Assembly: GCF_037975245.1 (NCBI RefSeq)
Contig: NC_092576.1
Coordinates: 39,765,611 to 39,829,610, forward strand
DNA from: Apostichopus japonicus
Lineage: Eukaryota > Echinodermata > Holothuroidea > Aspidochirotida > Stichopodidae
DNA: 64,000 nt
Direction: 5' to 3'
In this document: positions 24,977-36,119 of the stretch, piece by piece
Position numbering within the stretch: position 1 is the first letter of the stretch
How the letters are laid out: every line of letters starts with the position of its first letter
The notes under the pieces: model-generated
Databases searched by the model: none
Told to the model about the DNA's origin: nothing
The model's input: only the letters and a program-made list of their open reading frames with translations
Made by a program: the position numbers and the translations under genes

Positions 24977-26453
24977 CTAGCAGGGACCGTCTTCCTTTGT
25001 GCATTCATATTCACCACTGACGCACTGGCACACTTTACATCTACCGTCATGGGTAGTAGTGTACGTAAACGTGTTTGGTGAACAACCTGTACAAAATAAC
25101 AAAATATGAAAATCATATAAAAAATAACAAAATATAAAAAAATAATATAAAAAATAACAAAAATACAAAATAATACAAAACATAAATTTAAAAAATATAA
25201 AAAATAATATAAAAGATAACAAAATAAAAAAAATAATATAAAAGATAACAAAATAAAAAAAATAATAAAAATTACAAAAAATTACAAAATCATCCAGATC
25301 TAAAAGAGAAACCACAAACCAATAACAACAACAACATGCATGCATTGTCGATATTTTTAGACTAAAAATGGTAATTAAAAATTTAACATAATAAATTCGG
25401 CCTTATAAAACCTTAGCGAACTAAACCTTCCACGTGAATGATTTGATAAAATATATATATATAATCTTGTATAACTGATTTATTTTAATTCCTAATGAAT
25501 CCTGTGATGTTTTTATAGGGATTCTCGCTAGGATTGGAATCAACCTCTCTGCGTTAAAATTTTGTATCTGGTAATATTCCAGCTGGCATACAACTTCCTA
25601 TGTTTGTTAACATAGAACATATAATTCCGCACCTAACGCAACACGCAGTATGCACGGGAGTCTATATCGAATTGAGGTCATCGTTCTAGCCCATAGAAGA
25701 CCCCTTCCCTTCCCCGAAAAGATTAAAACAACATTGAATACAATATCTGTTGCTCCATCTCGTAAAATAATATACCAATCTATAATCTCTTTGATAGCTT
25801 TCCGAAAAAAAAATGTATGTATTTGATTTCAAAACTGAAATTGAAACCATTTTGGATTTTGAGGAGAGATGAGCTGTGATGACAAGAGAAAAATGGAATT
25901 TCTAAATAAAATTGGATTCCTTAACTCACGCAAAAATCGGAAACATGTTAACTTTCTGACGTCAGTTGACTAACATCGATAATTTGACCAAACCTACTAT
26001 ATAACTAATTAAGATGAAGCGCCATTTATTAAACTAAGTACAAGTCATCCTAACACAAGATATATATGTTTTTGTGATCAAAATTAACGAATAATAAATA
26101 AAAGAGTAGTGTACTTTTCCTTCCGATGAAATTATTCGCGCAGACATCGTATCATATAAGAATACATGCAAACGAAACTTACGAGTATTGCCAGAATTGA
26201 CGTCTCGACTTATTTTCACCATTTGAGATGAACTAAACTATATAAGTGACGCTAATAACCTCTTTCTGTTATGTTATGATTTGACTTTATCGAGGAAAAA
26301 AAACAGTAGAATCCAAGACTGTAGAACGCAGTAGCTGTTGGTGACCATTCTGCAACCGTCGGATGCGTGAAACTCACCTGCATTCACCATAGCAAACATG
26401 GAGACGGCAGACAGCACTACCAAGACGAGAAAAACGAATCGAACGGAAGCCAT
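24977..26453 (-). CDS. Secreted six-cysteine mini-protein B (2 coding exons)
   Basis: Coding exons 26453-26378 and 25086-24977 join in phase 1 (donor GTGAGT, acceptor TTTTGTACAG), giving 61 residues. The signal peptide differs from that of gene A by one residue (Val for Met at 12). The mature ~36 residues keep all six cysteines and spacing (C-x14-C-x2-C-x-C-x6-C-x6-C) but differ at eight positions, including Ser to Arg before the second Cys, Asp to Ser and Val to Glu in the C4-C5 loop, and Ala to Pro before the last Cys. Between A and B I count about ten replacement nucleotide differences and one silent one in this exon, against about three silent differences and one changed codon in the signal exon. 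Exon layout, 5' UTR exon and 3' UTR exon match A. Confidence 0.87.
25840..25905 (-). pseudogene. Relic signal-peptide exon leader (gene B intron)
   Basis: Counterpart of 16445-16510: acceptor (TCATCACAG), leader CTCATCTCTCCTCAAAATCC and ATG at 25850. The downstream frame is shifted relative to copy 1 by a poly-T length change, so it is not under coding constraint. Confidence 0.5.
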
Positions 26454-26828
26454 TTTGGATTTACGCGTGAGTTGAGCTTCGATTAGAAAAGAAAGAAAGA
26501 AAATGTAGATTTTTTTAATTTTTTATAGAAATTTTAAGAACACAAGTCAAGAAGACGTCTAAACTTCTCAATTATAATCTGATTTTTTTTTTACTGTCGG
26601 AGTACTGAGGTGTTTTGGACATCTTACATCAAAACGTAAATAAGCTACACACGCACATGGTCCACTAGCACAACGTTAGTGTCCCATTGATACCTATACA
26701 GTCTGTAATCAAATTAAATAGTGTAATGCAACGCATAAGTTAATTAATACCTAGCTTTTGTCAAGAAATAATAGATTTGACCTGTTCATAAATCAGCACA
26801 GTTTCCTAAACTGTTAGAATAATGAAGG

Positions 26829-27300
26829 TTTAACAGCCGTTTATTAAGGCCTTCTCACCCTAATATTTTACAACAGTTAATCCCTGATCATTTGGTATAA
26901 TTTTTACATTCACCTAATCTTTAAGTTTGCAAAATTCAAACAGCCGCTGTCGTGGCACTACAGTGAAACACATATACGTGTCCCATCGGGGACATCCCGT
27001 CCACCAACCGGAGCACGTCAATATATTGACAAATAAAGTCACAGGTCCCTATCAATACACATTGGTGTTAACAGCCGTTTATTAATGCCTTCTCACACTA
27101 ACACTTTACAACAGTTAAACTCTGATCATTTGGGATAACTTGCCACATTCACCCAACCTTTAAGTGTGCACAATTCAAACAGCCGCGGTCGTGGCACTAC
27201 AGTGCAACACATATACGTGTCCCATCGGGGACATCCCGTACACCAACCGGAGCACTTCAAAACAAAGTGACATGTAAAGTCACAGGTCCCTATCTATACA
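26829..27300 (-). mobile_element. Doubled family 1 SINE body (gene B first intron)
   Basis: Two head-to-tail copies of about 236 bp (26829-27065 and 27066-27300), each with CCCATCGGGGACATCCCGT. Copy 1 has a single copy at about 17240-17480. The tRNA-like head seen in copy 1 is missing here. Confidence 0.7.
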
Positions 27301-28264
27301 CATTGTTGCATGAAGAATGACTAAAACGAAAGAAAAAAAAACGTAGCGAACACTAAGCCTGTACTTACACTGTACACTTGTGTTTTTGGATATGATTATG
27401 AGAACAAAATGAAATTGCATAGCCTGACAAATTTTTATGCCAACATTTTATTTACCTTTGCAGAATTAACAAAAGCGTTCCAAGTTATGATATTTACAAG
27501 CATAAGCTTTCATTTTTCTTCAGTGTTGAAATGTATTTATACTTAATAACAATAACAAAAAGCACAAAGAAATTAAACTGCTAAGAGATTCTTTGCGTTA
27601 TTGATAAAGCAAATGTCCCTTTTGATGCCATGAGACGAACTTTTCTTTCTTTTTACCTTAATGTGGTGTGCAGAAGAATTGAATGCAAATGAAAAATGAA
27701 AGAAAAAAATACTTACACTGTATACATACATTAGGAGTGAATCTATTCCTAGTCATTTATAAACACAGAACGGCGGATTTTTGCTTACATGAATAGGTTA
27801 ACATACAACATATATGAGTTATTAAATATGTCCTATCCGAATAGGAAAACAAAAATCAACTTTCGAGCTACATGAGACTTTTAGGTGAGAATAAGCATTT
27901 CATATTTTGGTTCAACTAAATATTACTTTTGTTAATTTAGTCATATAAGATATTCTGCCATCTTGCTGTTTTTGGGTATTCCTTTTCAATATTATTGTTA
28001 GTTCTTGAGAGAGTGAACGATTTAAAGAAAAAGATATGACTTTTTTGTTGTTGAAATTGTAGAAAGTCATACTACTTCAAACATGTGTTTTATTTTAACA
28101 AGCATTTCCTGGCCAAATTGAATTCATACAAAGGTAAGACCTATCATTTTTAAATTAATAACACAATTTTGAGAAAAGTTTAAAACAACCTCAATTTAAG
28201 TGACTATACTACTGAGGACGATTTGACCAAAAAACAAACAGAAATGAAAAAAAAAATCTCTTAC

Positions 28265-28320
28265 CTTGGAAAGCTGACCAAAGATATACTGCTTTTCAAT
28301 AGTTGTTTGAAAGTTTCAGA
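28265..28320 (-). promoter_or_regulatory. 5' UTR exon of gene B with TATA box
   Basis: The TATA element CTTTATAAGG (28355-28348 region, minus strand) is followed by a short exon ending at 28265 with CTTTCCAAG|GTAAGAG. It is almost identical to 18988-19045 in gene A. Confidence 0.65.
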
Positions 28321-28730
28321 ATGACTTGAACGTAAAAAGTGATCGCCTTATAAAGGAGACAATTCCTTTTGTCTTTCTTTAATGTTTTATACTAACAAAT
28401 TCTTCTTTGTTTTTGCATCTTTAAGGTACTTAACTTGTATTCTCGTGGGACAATGATAAGACATTTGCACTTAAGGACAAGGCGTGACATGATATGGGGG
28501 AATTAAGCAAACAAATGAGTCGGAAAATGATCTTATATAAAAACAAAATTACTCATCAGAGAGCAAATAAAAATGACAATAATACCATCAACCAAGACCT
28601 ATTTAGTTGGATTAATTATGTACACAAATTTAAGAAACTGATCAAGCATTATATTTATGGGTCTCATTTACATGGTTACATGTGCCATGGTTTGTAGGAT
28701 ACACATACCTAACATGCTCAGATGGTATAC

Positions 28731-29921
28731 ATCATTTAAGCAGAAAGTTGTATTGTTTAACTAACTCGAAAAAGTTGAAAAGTATTTGAATAATTCAGCG
28801 GCTAGTACCATTTGGGGGCAGGAGCGGGGTGGTGCAAAGTTTTATGAGAAGGCCATAATACGTGAATGATCTGAAAGGAACTTCACAGATGATTTTGAAC
28901 TGCAAAATAATTGCTTTTTCTATTTGCAAAGTTTGATTCTTAGCGATGTTAATTGACTTCGAAAAAAAGGTGAATAGATAAATGGATAGATATAAATTTT
29001 GCAATATTGAATTTTTAATAACATAGCTTACAGGAATACATAGTTATTTGTGAAATGATGTAACTATAAGAACACAGCACTTAAAATCATGTAGTGTTAC
29101 ACTAACAACTGTTCACCCTGACAAACAATCATTTAAGCAGAAAGTTGTATTGTTTAACTAACTCGAAATGGTTGAAAAGTATTTGAATAATTCAGCGGCT
29201 AGTACCATTCGGGGCGGGAGCGGGGTGGTGCAAATTTTTTATGAGAAGGACATAATACGTGAATGATCTGAAAGGAACTTCACAAATGATTTTGAACTGC
29301 AAAATAATTGCTTTCTCTATTTGCATAGTTTGATTCTTAGCGATGTTAATCGACTTCGAAAAAAAGGTGAATAGATAAATGGATAGATATAAATTTTGCA
29401 ATATTGAATTTTTAATAACATAGCTTACAGGAATACATAGTTATTTGTGAAATGATGTAACTATAAGAATACAGCACTTAAAATCATGTAGTGTTACACT
29501 AACAACTGTTCACCCTGACAAACAATCATTTAAGCAGAAAGTTGTATTGTTTAACTAACTCGAAATGGTTGAAAAGTATTTGAATAATTCAGCGGCTAGT
29601 ACCATTCGGGGCGGGAGCGGGGTGGTGCAAATTTTTTATGAGAAGGACATAATACGTGAATGATCTGAAAGGAACTTCACAAATGATTTTGAACTGCAAA
29701 ATAATTGCTTTCTCTATTTGCATAGTTTGATTCTTAGCGATGTTAATCGACTTCGAAAAAAAGGTGAATAGATAAATGGATAGATATAAATTTTGCAATA
29801 TTGAATTTTTAATAACATAGCTTACAGGAATACATAGTTATTTGTGAAATGATGTAACTATAAGAACACAGCACTTAAAATCATGTAGTGTTACACTAAC
29901 AACTGTTGACCCTGACAAACA
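28731..29921. repeat. 397-bp unit, three tandem copies
   Basis: Three consecutive units of exactly 397 bp, from CATTTAAGCAGAAAGTTG to CACCCTGACAAACAAT. Units 2 and 3 are nearly identical and unit 1 is slightly more diverged. Copy 1 has a single unit (about 19390-19790). A 69-codon minus-strand frame repeats three times only because the DNA repeats. Confidence 0.95.
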
Positions 29922-30539
29922 ATTGTTACCAATATTTGTTTCAACAATAGCTCTTTCTTTGTTTAATATTGTCTTCTTTCTTTGTTTTTAGCTGACTCCG
30001 TCTTCTAAACCAAACAAAGAACTCCTTTGTTTTATTTCTTGACAATCAAACATGTTCATTCTGTTCTATCTTAAGTGACTCACCCTTTCGTTAAAATATG
30101 TATCGCCAAGAACCGGTGGTGGGGTGAAAAGGGAGGGGTTGAGGTCTGGGGAAGGTCGAGGGAGATGTCTGTGGAGGGGTGAGGGAGGGTTAGATGAGAC
30201 CATTTTTTTATATCAGTCATTTCATTTATGAATGCTTGGTGTATGACATTCGTTTTAGTTACATGAACAGCTGTCTTCCAATACGGAGAGGAAGTTCTAC
30301 TTACTCAACATGTTAATAATATTGAACAAATGTGTGCTTCTGTAGACATCCTGAGACTTCTCGGCACCTGAATGGTAATAAAATGTTGAAATGGCATTAA
30401 TCAAAACCATTTATGCATTTTTAGCTTCGCATCGATTCCAAGAATCTTGCTTAATGGAGTATGAAATATGAATTATTTAGTTTTAATCTTCGTACAACTT
30501 TTTCCTGATGTTCCATGGGTGCATAAAATGTTCTATATA

Positions 30540-32280
30540 ATTACCTATGGGCTGGAATTTTTCTCACAATATTGAGCATTTTCAAATGGAAGTTTGCTTC
30601 TCAACAAAAGGAGACTTTTGCACCAAAAAAAGGATACAAGCTTCTTCATTATCAAAATGGATACAGGGAATTTTTTCTTAACTAAACAATTTCACTTTGA
30701 TGTTTTTCACAAAATTGGGGTACGTACCCCCTCCCCCCCCCCCCTCCAACCCATCCTCCCCACTGCTCCGGTTCAGATGCGCTGATGCGATAGAGCCTGA
30801 CGGTAGATTTTGAGCCAAATATGATAAGGAAATAGGACTAGAAAGCGTCCTATGCAAATTAGAGCGTGGCGCATAATTCGATTGGTCGCTTTGATTTATA
30901 TCAGCAATGATATTACCACTCAATGACCGGTCAACAACACTCCGGACAAGAGCTATTAGTTTTGTTCACGTTGTTTTTCTTTTAATTTCGAAAACTAATT
31001 GCAATAAGACAAATTTACTTTTCGGCCTTCCGTTTGTAATCCCACTTACCGTAATAATCATCAAATCACCAGTCCTTGTATAATTAGGACCTACAAAAAG
31101 AAAGCTATGTCAACGCAACTGGAACATAATGAGTGACCAAATTTAGTCAGTTTTTGAAAGTATTCTTTCGGCGGTTGACCTGATAATTTAAAGTTTTGTT
31201 TGTATTTTTTTTAACCAAGATTGACTTTTTTGATCTTTTATTATTTCTTCCAGAGGGACGGATTATCTTCCTTGTCAGGGTATTAAACATTTGCACGAAT
31301 TATCACAATTTTAATTTGTTTTTTGTTTTGTATTTCGCACTATATCGGGAGTTTGACCTTAGATTGTGTAATTCTGTCAACTTTCTCTGTAGGGGTTGTT
31401 AATGGCGGATCTACTGTCATTCCTCCATAGGTACGGTACATACCGCCATAGCTTTCCGCCATATGTTTCAATCATTTCCGCCATGGCGGAAAGGCTGGAT
31501 AACTATAATGGTTGAAAGGTACACTGTAGGAACTGTAGGAACCATGGTGTACAGGAATGTATCTGTGAAACTTTCTTTGAATTGCTGTGAAGGATAGGTC
31601 AGTACACCGTCTTCAAATGTGACGGCTCGCTGGGGAATTAATTAATACACAGTCTTTAATGTACAGGTTTCAATTGTAAGTTCGTAAGAGTCAATACACT
31701 GTCTTCAAATATATAATACTTGGTTGAACAAATCGAAATTAATTAAGCTGATTGTTTATTAAAAAGACGGATTTTGATTCTCGATTAAAATGACCGATTT
31801 TGTGGACGTAGGTAGTGTGAAGCGAAGCAACATAAGTGCATGTATGCCTACAGTGCACCCACAATAAATGTTCTCTTACCGCCATACAAAAAGTGCGAGA
31901 TAATACGGCGGAATGGCCCTTTTCTATGGCGGGAAAGAGCACATTTTTTATGACGAAATGTACCGCTGGCGGAATGAAAAAGCCCCCTTCTTAATTAACC
32001 CAATGTGCACGTTGCAATATACTTGTAAACGATAAACATTTACCATACAGTGAATTCATCTACTTATAAAGTGGGAACATTTGACTCAAGTTTTGACGGA
32101 AAACAAAACCTGTCCTTGATATAGTTGTTCATTTATGACGTCACACTTGTTTGCTTCAAGTTCGCTCTGGATCAAAATGTAAAATGAACTTCAAATGATC
32201 AGATATCAAAACAAACAAACACACAATAATAATTATAATAAAAATGAAAGCAGCAAACAGCTTTATGACTTAAACAAAAA
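30540..32280. other. No gene recognised
   Basis: A repeat-like stretch ends in a C-run at 30730-30745. Between 31440 and 31975 CCGCCAT/ATGGCGG words occur in inverted orientation (for example TTCCGCCATGGCGGAA at 31478-31493), suggesting a degraded inverted-repeat element. No coding evidence was found. Confidence 0.4.
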
Positions 32281-32284
32281 ATAT

Positions 32285-33340
32285 ACCTTACTGTTAAAAC
32301 TGCATTCCTCTTTTCAAAAGTAGCTAAAAGTAGCAAAAATAGTTAAGATAAAGCTAACTACCAAGTTATTTAAAACAGAACACATAAAAAATATAAAATA
32401 TACTAAACTATTATCTATCTGCTACAGGCTGTCGCTTGTCTCAAAACAGTTTAACATTAAAGTCAAAATAAAGGTCTCTTTTCAAAAGTGAAATATAGCT
32501 AAGATAAAGCTAACAAGTAAGTACTTTAAAATAAAACACATACAAAATATAAAATATAATAAACTAATAGCTATCTGCTAGAGGATGTCGCTTGTCACAA
32601 AACAGTTAAACATAAAAATCAAGATAAAGTTCTCTTTTCAAGGGCGAAATATAGCTAAAGTAAAGCTAACTACCAAGTTATTTAAAATAAAGTACATAAT
32701 AAATATAAAATATACTAAACTATTATATATCTGCTACAGTCTATCGCTTGTCCCAAAACAGTTTAACATAAAATACAAGATAAATTTCTCTTTTTCAAAA
32801 GCGAGATATAGCTAAGATAATGCTGACTTACCCAGTTATTTAAAAAAACACATAAAAATATAAAATATATTACAATATTATCAATCTGCTACAGGCTGCC
32901 GCTTGTTCCAAAACATTTTAACATAAAGTACGAGATAAAGTTCTCTTTTTCAAAAGCGAAATATAGCTAAGATAGAGCTAACTTCACAGTTATTTCAAAT
33001 AAAACACATAAAAAATATAAAATATACTACAATATTATCAATCTGCTACAGGCTGTCGCTTGTCTCAAACCAGTTTAACATTAAAGTCAAGATAAAGTTC
33101 TCTTTTCAAATGCGAAATATTGCTAAGATAAAGCTAACAAGTAAGTTACTTAAAATAAAACACATTAAAAATATATATATATATATACTAAACTATTATC
33201 TATCTGTTACAGGCTGTCGCTTGTCCAAAAACAGTTCAGCATAAAGTACAAGATAAAGTTCTTTTTTTTTTTCAAAAGCGAAGTATAGCTTAGACAAAAC
33301 TAACAAGTAAGTTATTTCAAATAAAACTATAAGAAAACAT
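32285..33340. repeat. ~156-bp satellite-like tandem repeat, about 6 units
   Basis: CTGCTACAGGCTGTCGCTTGT or close variants recur at 32419, 32575, 32730, 32886, 33043 and 33203, spaced 155-160 bp. Each is followed by AAACAGTTTAACAT and a GAAATATAGCTAAGATAAAG block. Confidence 0.92.
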
Positions 33341-34440
33341 TCCATGTGCAAGTTTACATAAACAAATAATGTCCAGTTAGACTTCACATGAACTCCTATA
33401 AATGCACTACAGGGGATAAATGAATAAGGCTTCTGTTGTAATTATAAAATGCGACAGTACTAAGGTCACGGTTGAAACAAAGGTTTTCTTGAGGTCACGT
33501 GATCCATCATTCGTAATATATTGCAATAATGCGGTCTGAACTGAGCGATTTAACTTAAAATAAGTTTTGATCTTGGATCCATATCGCGTGATGACTATAA
33601 AGTATTCTTGGAATATATCTAAGAAAAAAAGATATTGGCTGCAAATGTAACTTTATTTTCAACTCTGCCAGACTTGAACAGCATGAAATATATAAATAAA
33701 GTCAAATATTTTACTTTCTTTCTATGAATTGTTTCTCTGTATGAAAATGTATATCAAATGTGTATCTTTTCGTATTTCTTCAAATGTTCTACCTCTTCAA
33801 TGAAAAAATTGTTCATAATGGATCCTAGAAATATACATTTGGAATATATTTTGACTTGCCAATATTCTACGCATTTCTAGTGCCATAAAATTGAAATTTT
33901 TATTTGTCAAAATATTACCCCCCCCCCCACCAATTGGATAAATTACAAGTATCTTTTAAATACAAAAATTCATCTCAATTGCAATGGTGACATCACAAAT
34001 GTTTCCAGATACTTTTAGAAAATTTCAGGTTTTTTTTTTTGGATTAAAGAAAAATAAATTTACCCTCATTAATGCAACATGCTATTCTATAGGGTGTGGT
34101 ATTTCCCCTAAAAGAAACTGAAGATAATTTCCACAACTTATTTTAAAAGAATGAACTTCAGCCACCTGAAGTCTCCCTCTTAACATGTTAATCTTACTTT
34201 CTTTATGACTTCCATCTGAACTCAATGTTTATACACGCTACATGATTTTAATGTTGCCAGATACGTCGTCGCCAAAGAACTTTATCGTATGACTTTGTGA
34301 CCTTTACGAGACAAGCCACGCTACACGCTACATGCATGGAGAATTATTAATAAGCGAGCGTTTCGGTAAGTGACCTTACTTGTATTAAATTATTTCCTCA
34401 CAGTTTATATCGAAGAGGTCAGAGTACATCGGATACGTTA
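33341..34440. other. No gene recognised
   Basis: AT-rich sequence with short homopolymers (C-run at 33919). No exon-like or mobile-element structure was identified. Confidence 0.35.
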
Positions 34441-34445
34441 CGATA

Positions 34446-34921
34446 TGTTTTGTAATAAGCTGTTTCCGCCGTAAGGCGCTTCAGCGAGCCAGGGACGAAA
34501 GCCCCTGACCGGTAAAAATAAGACCCCATGGTTTGAGATCTGAAAATTTGAGCGTGTGTAAATATGACTTAGAGAACTTGAGAACTTTGTGGGCCTGGTC
34601 TGGGAGACGTGCTGAACGTGGCTGGAGAATGGCAGGATGGAACGTAGCATGTTTGGAGGGAGGCGATGAGTGGTGGCTGGCTTCAAGGACTGGATTGGCG
34701 TAAAATAGCATAGATTGTCTTGTAAATAGCTGTTTCCGCCGAATGGCGATTCAGCGAGCCAGGGGCGAAAGCCCCTGACCGGTAAATAAAATACTCCTAA
34801 AATGAGAGATCGGAAGTGAGAGATTTATTTTTAAATTTGAACTTTGTGGGCCGGGTCGGAGAGACACGTGGCTGGACGGTGACAGGAAGGTAGCATGTTA
34901 TGGTTGGAGGAGGCGATGAGG
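34446..34921. repeat. Two tandem copies of a ~280-bp dispersed repeat
   Basis: AGCTGTTTCCGCCG starts copies at about 34457 and 34729. Both contain TTCAGCGAGCCAGGG.CGAAAG followed by CCCCTGACCGGTAAA, then a TTGTGGGCC.GGTC block and an AGGCGATGAG end. It resembles a retroelement 3' end but carries no protein. Confidence 0.7.
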
Positions 34922-35019
34922 CACATCGGGGCAGTGATCTGACGTCTTACACTTTTCGATTCTATCCTAATTATATATATATATATATTTATATATTGTA
35001 TATACATAAAGAACATCAC

Positions 35020-35150
35020 ACCAGACAAATTCCACTTCACGACCGGTTTCGTCCTTGTGGGACTCATCAGGCAAAGGTAGGAATCGAACTCCCGGATCTT
35101 GTGTCACAGACCGAAGTCATTACCACTCGACCACAGTGATTCTACTGGTG
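35020..35150 (-). mobile_element. tRNA-derived SINE carrying an intact hammerhead (copy 2)
   Basis: Read on the minus strand: box A-like GTGGTCGAGTGGTAATG (35134-35118), box B-like GGGAGTTCGATTCC (35093-35080), then the hammerhead (35076-35035), then an AT-rich tail ending in (TA)n. The head-plus-ribozyme order is the same as at 4331-4470. Confidence 0.75.
35035..35076 (-). ncRNA. Type I hammerhead ribozyme, intact core
   Basis: In order on the minus strand: stem I 5' strand CTTTGC, core CTGATGA, stem II GTCC/GGAC with CACAA loop, core GAAA, minimal stem III within ACCGGT, cleavage triplet GTC, stem I 3' strand GTGAAG (six pairs including two G-U). All invariant positions of the hammerhead core are present. 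Stem III is too short for a stable monomer, as in hammerheads of Penelope-like elements and the schistosome Sm-alpha SINE-like family, where dimers cleave better. Self-cleavage is inferred, not shown. Confidence 0.8.
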
Positions 35151-35159
35151 TGTGAATGC

Positions 35160-36032
35160 GTTTAAATTGGCTTTGTATAACTGTCATTGAGAGCGTATAG
35201 CCCAAGTGTTATAATTGTACAGAGTGCACCCCTGGTGCTTTGAATCTGACAATTTACACAGTATAACCACTCTTTAATAAAGGCAAGCCAAGCCGTAAAT
35301 AAGAAATGAATGTGTAGCAAATGGTATGACAGATATCACAAACAGAGACGCCTATAATGATAAACAAAATCCCTCCCCGAACCGTGAAATACAAAATTTT
35401 TCATTTCGCCTGATAGGCTGTTATCATGCTCAGGGTGTAAATCATTCAAGTAACAAACTAGAGACAATTAGGCTCTAATTAGGCATCGAAAACAAAACTA
35501 CTGGTGCTTGTATGTTTAATGTTTCATCGCATTTGGTTTTATCTTTATTTTGCTTATTTGTTTTCACGGAGGAGAGGATGTGGATCGACTAATCAACTCA
35601 GGATACTAAACTGCAGATGTTTCCAAACAAGTGCGGAAAATATGGCCGCCACATGACACTACATAAAGTTTATTTCAGCAGTAGCATAACATTAGAACAT
35701 GAAATGCAAGCTGAGGAGTCTGAATGTAAGACTTAATAATAAGGAGGGGGTAGTGGTGGGAAGGGGAGGAGGAAGGGTGTAGAGGGCTATGTGTGATATA
35801 TGACGGTGTGAAGTGTAAAATATCATTCTGTTCATTTTATCCAGTGATGTACAAACATAAATATATATATTTATTATCATTAGGTATATCAAGAGTCCAT
35901 GACCAAGTTCCGTAAAAATAAATTAATTGAGATAGGGGAGGGGTGAAACGGTACAAATTAAAATTCAACAACTAATGAAGAGTAGCAGCTGTTTCTAATT
36001 GTATAGTAATATTGATAAGGATTAATGTTAAT

Positions 36033-36119
<87 letters not shown>

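Larger units (their letters stand above)
20991..30535. repeat. Segmental duplication, copy 2 (holds peptide gene B)
   Basis: Collinear with 13644-20335. It is interrupted by a LINE at 21283-22955. It also carries a second, tandem copy of the SINE segment (26829-27300) and a 397-bp unit present three times (28731-29921) but once in copy 1. Confidence 0.9.

Noticed and set aside
28795-29798. Three identical 69-codon frames on the minus strand
   Set aside because: They simply repeat with the 397-bp DNA unit; the single-copy counterpart in duplication copy 1 does not keep the frame.
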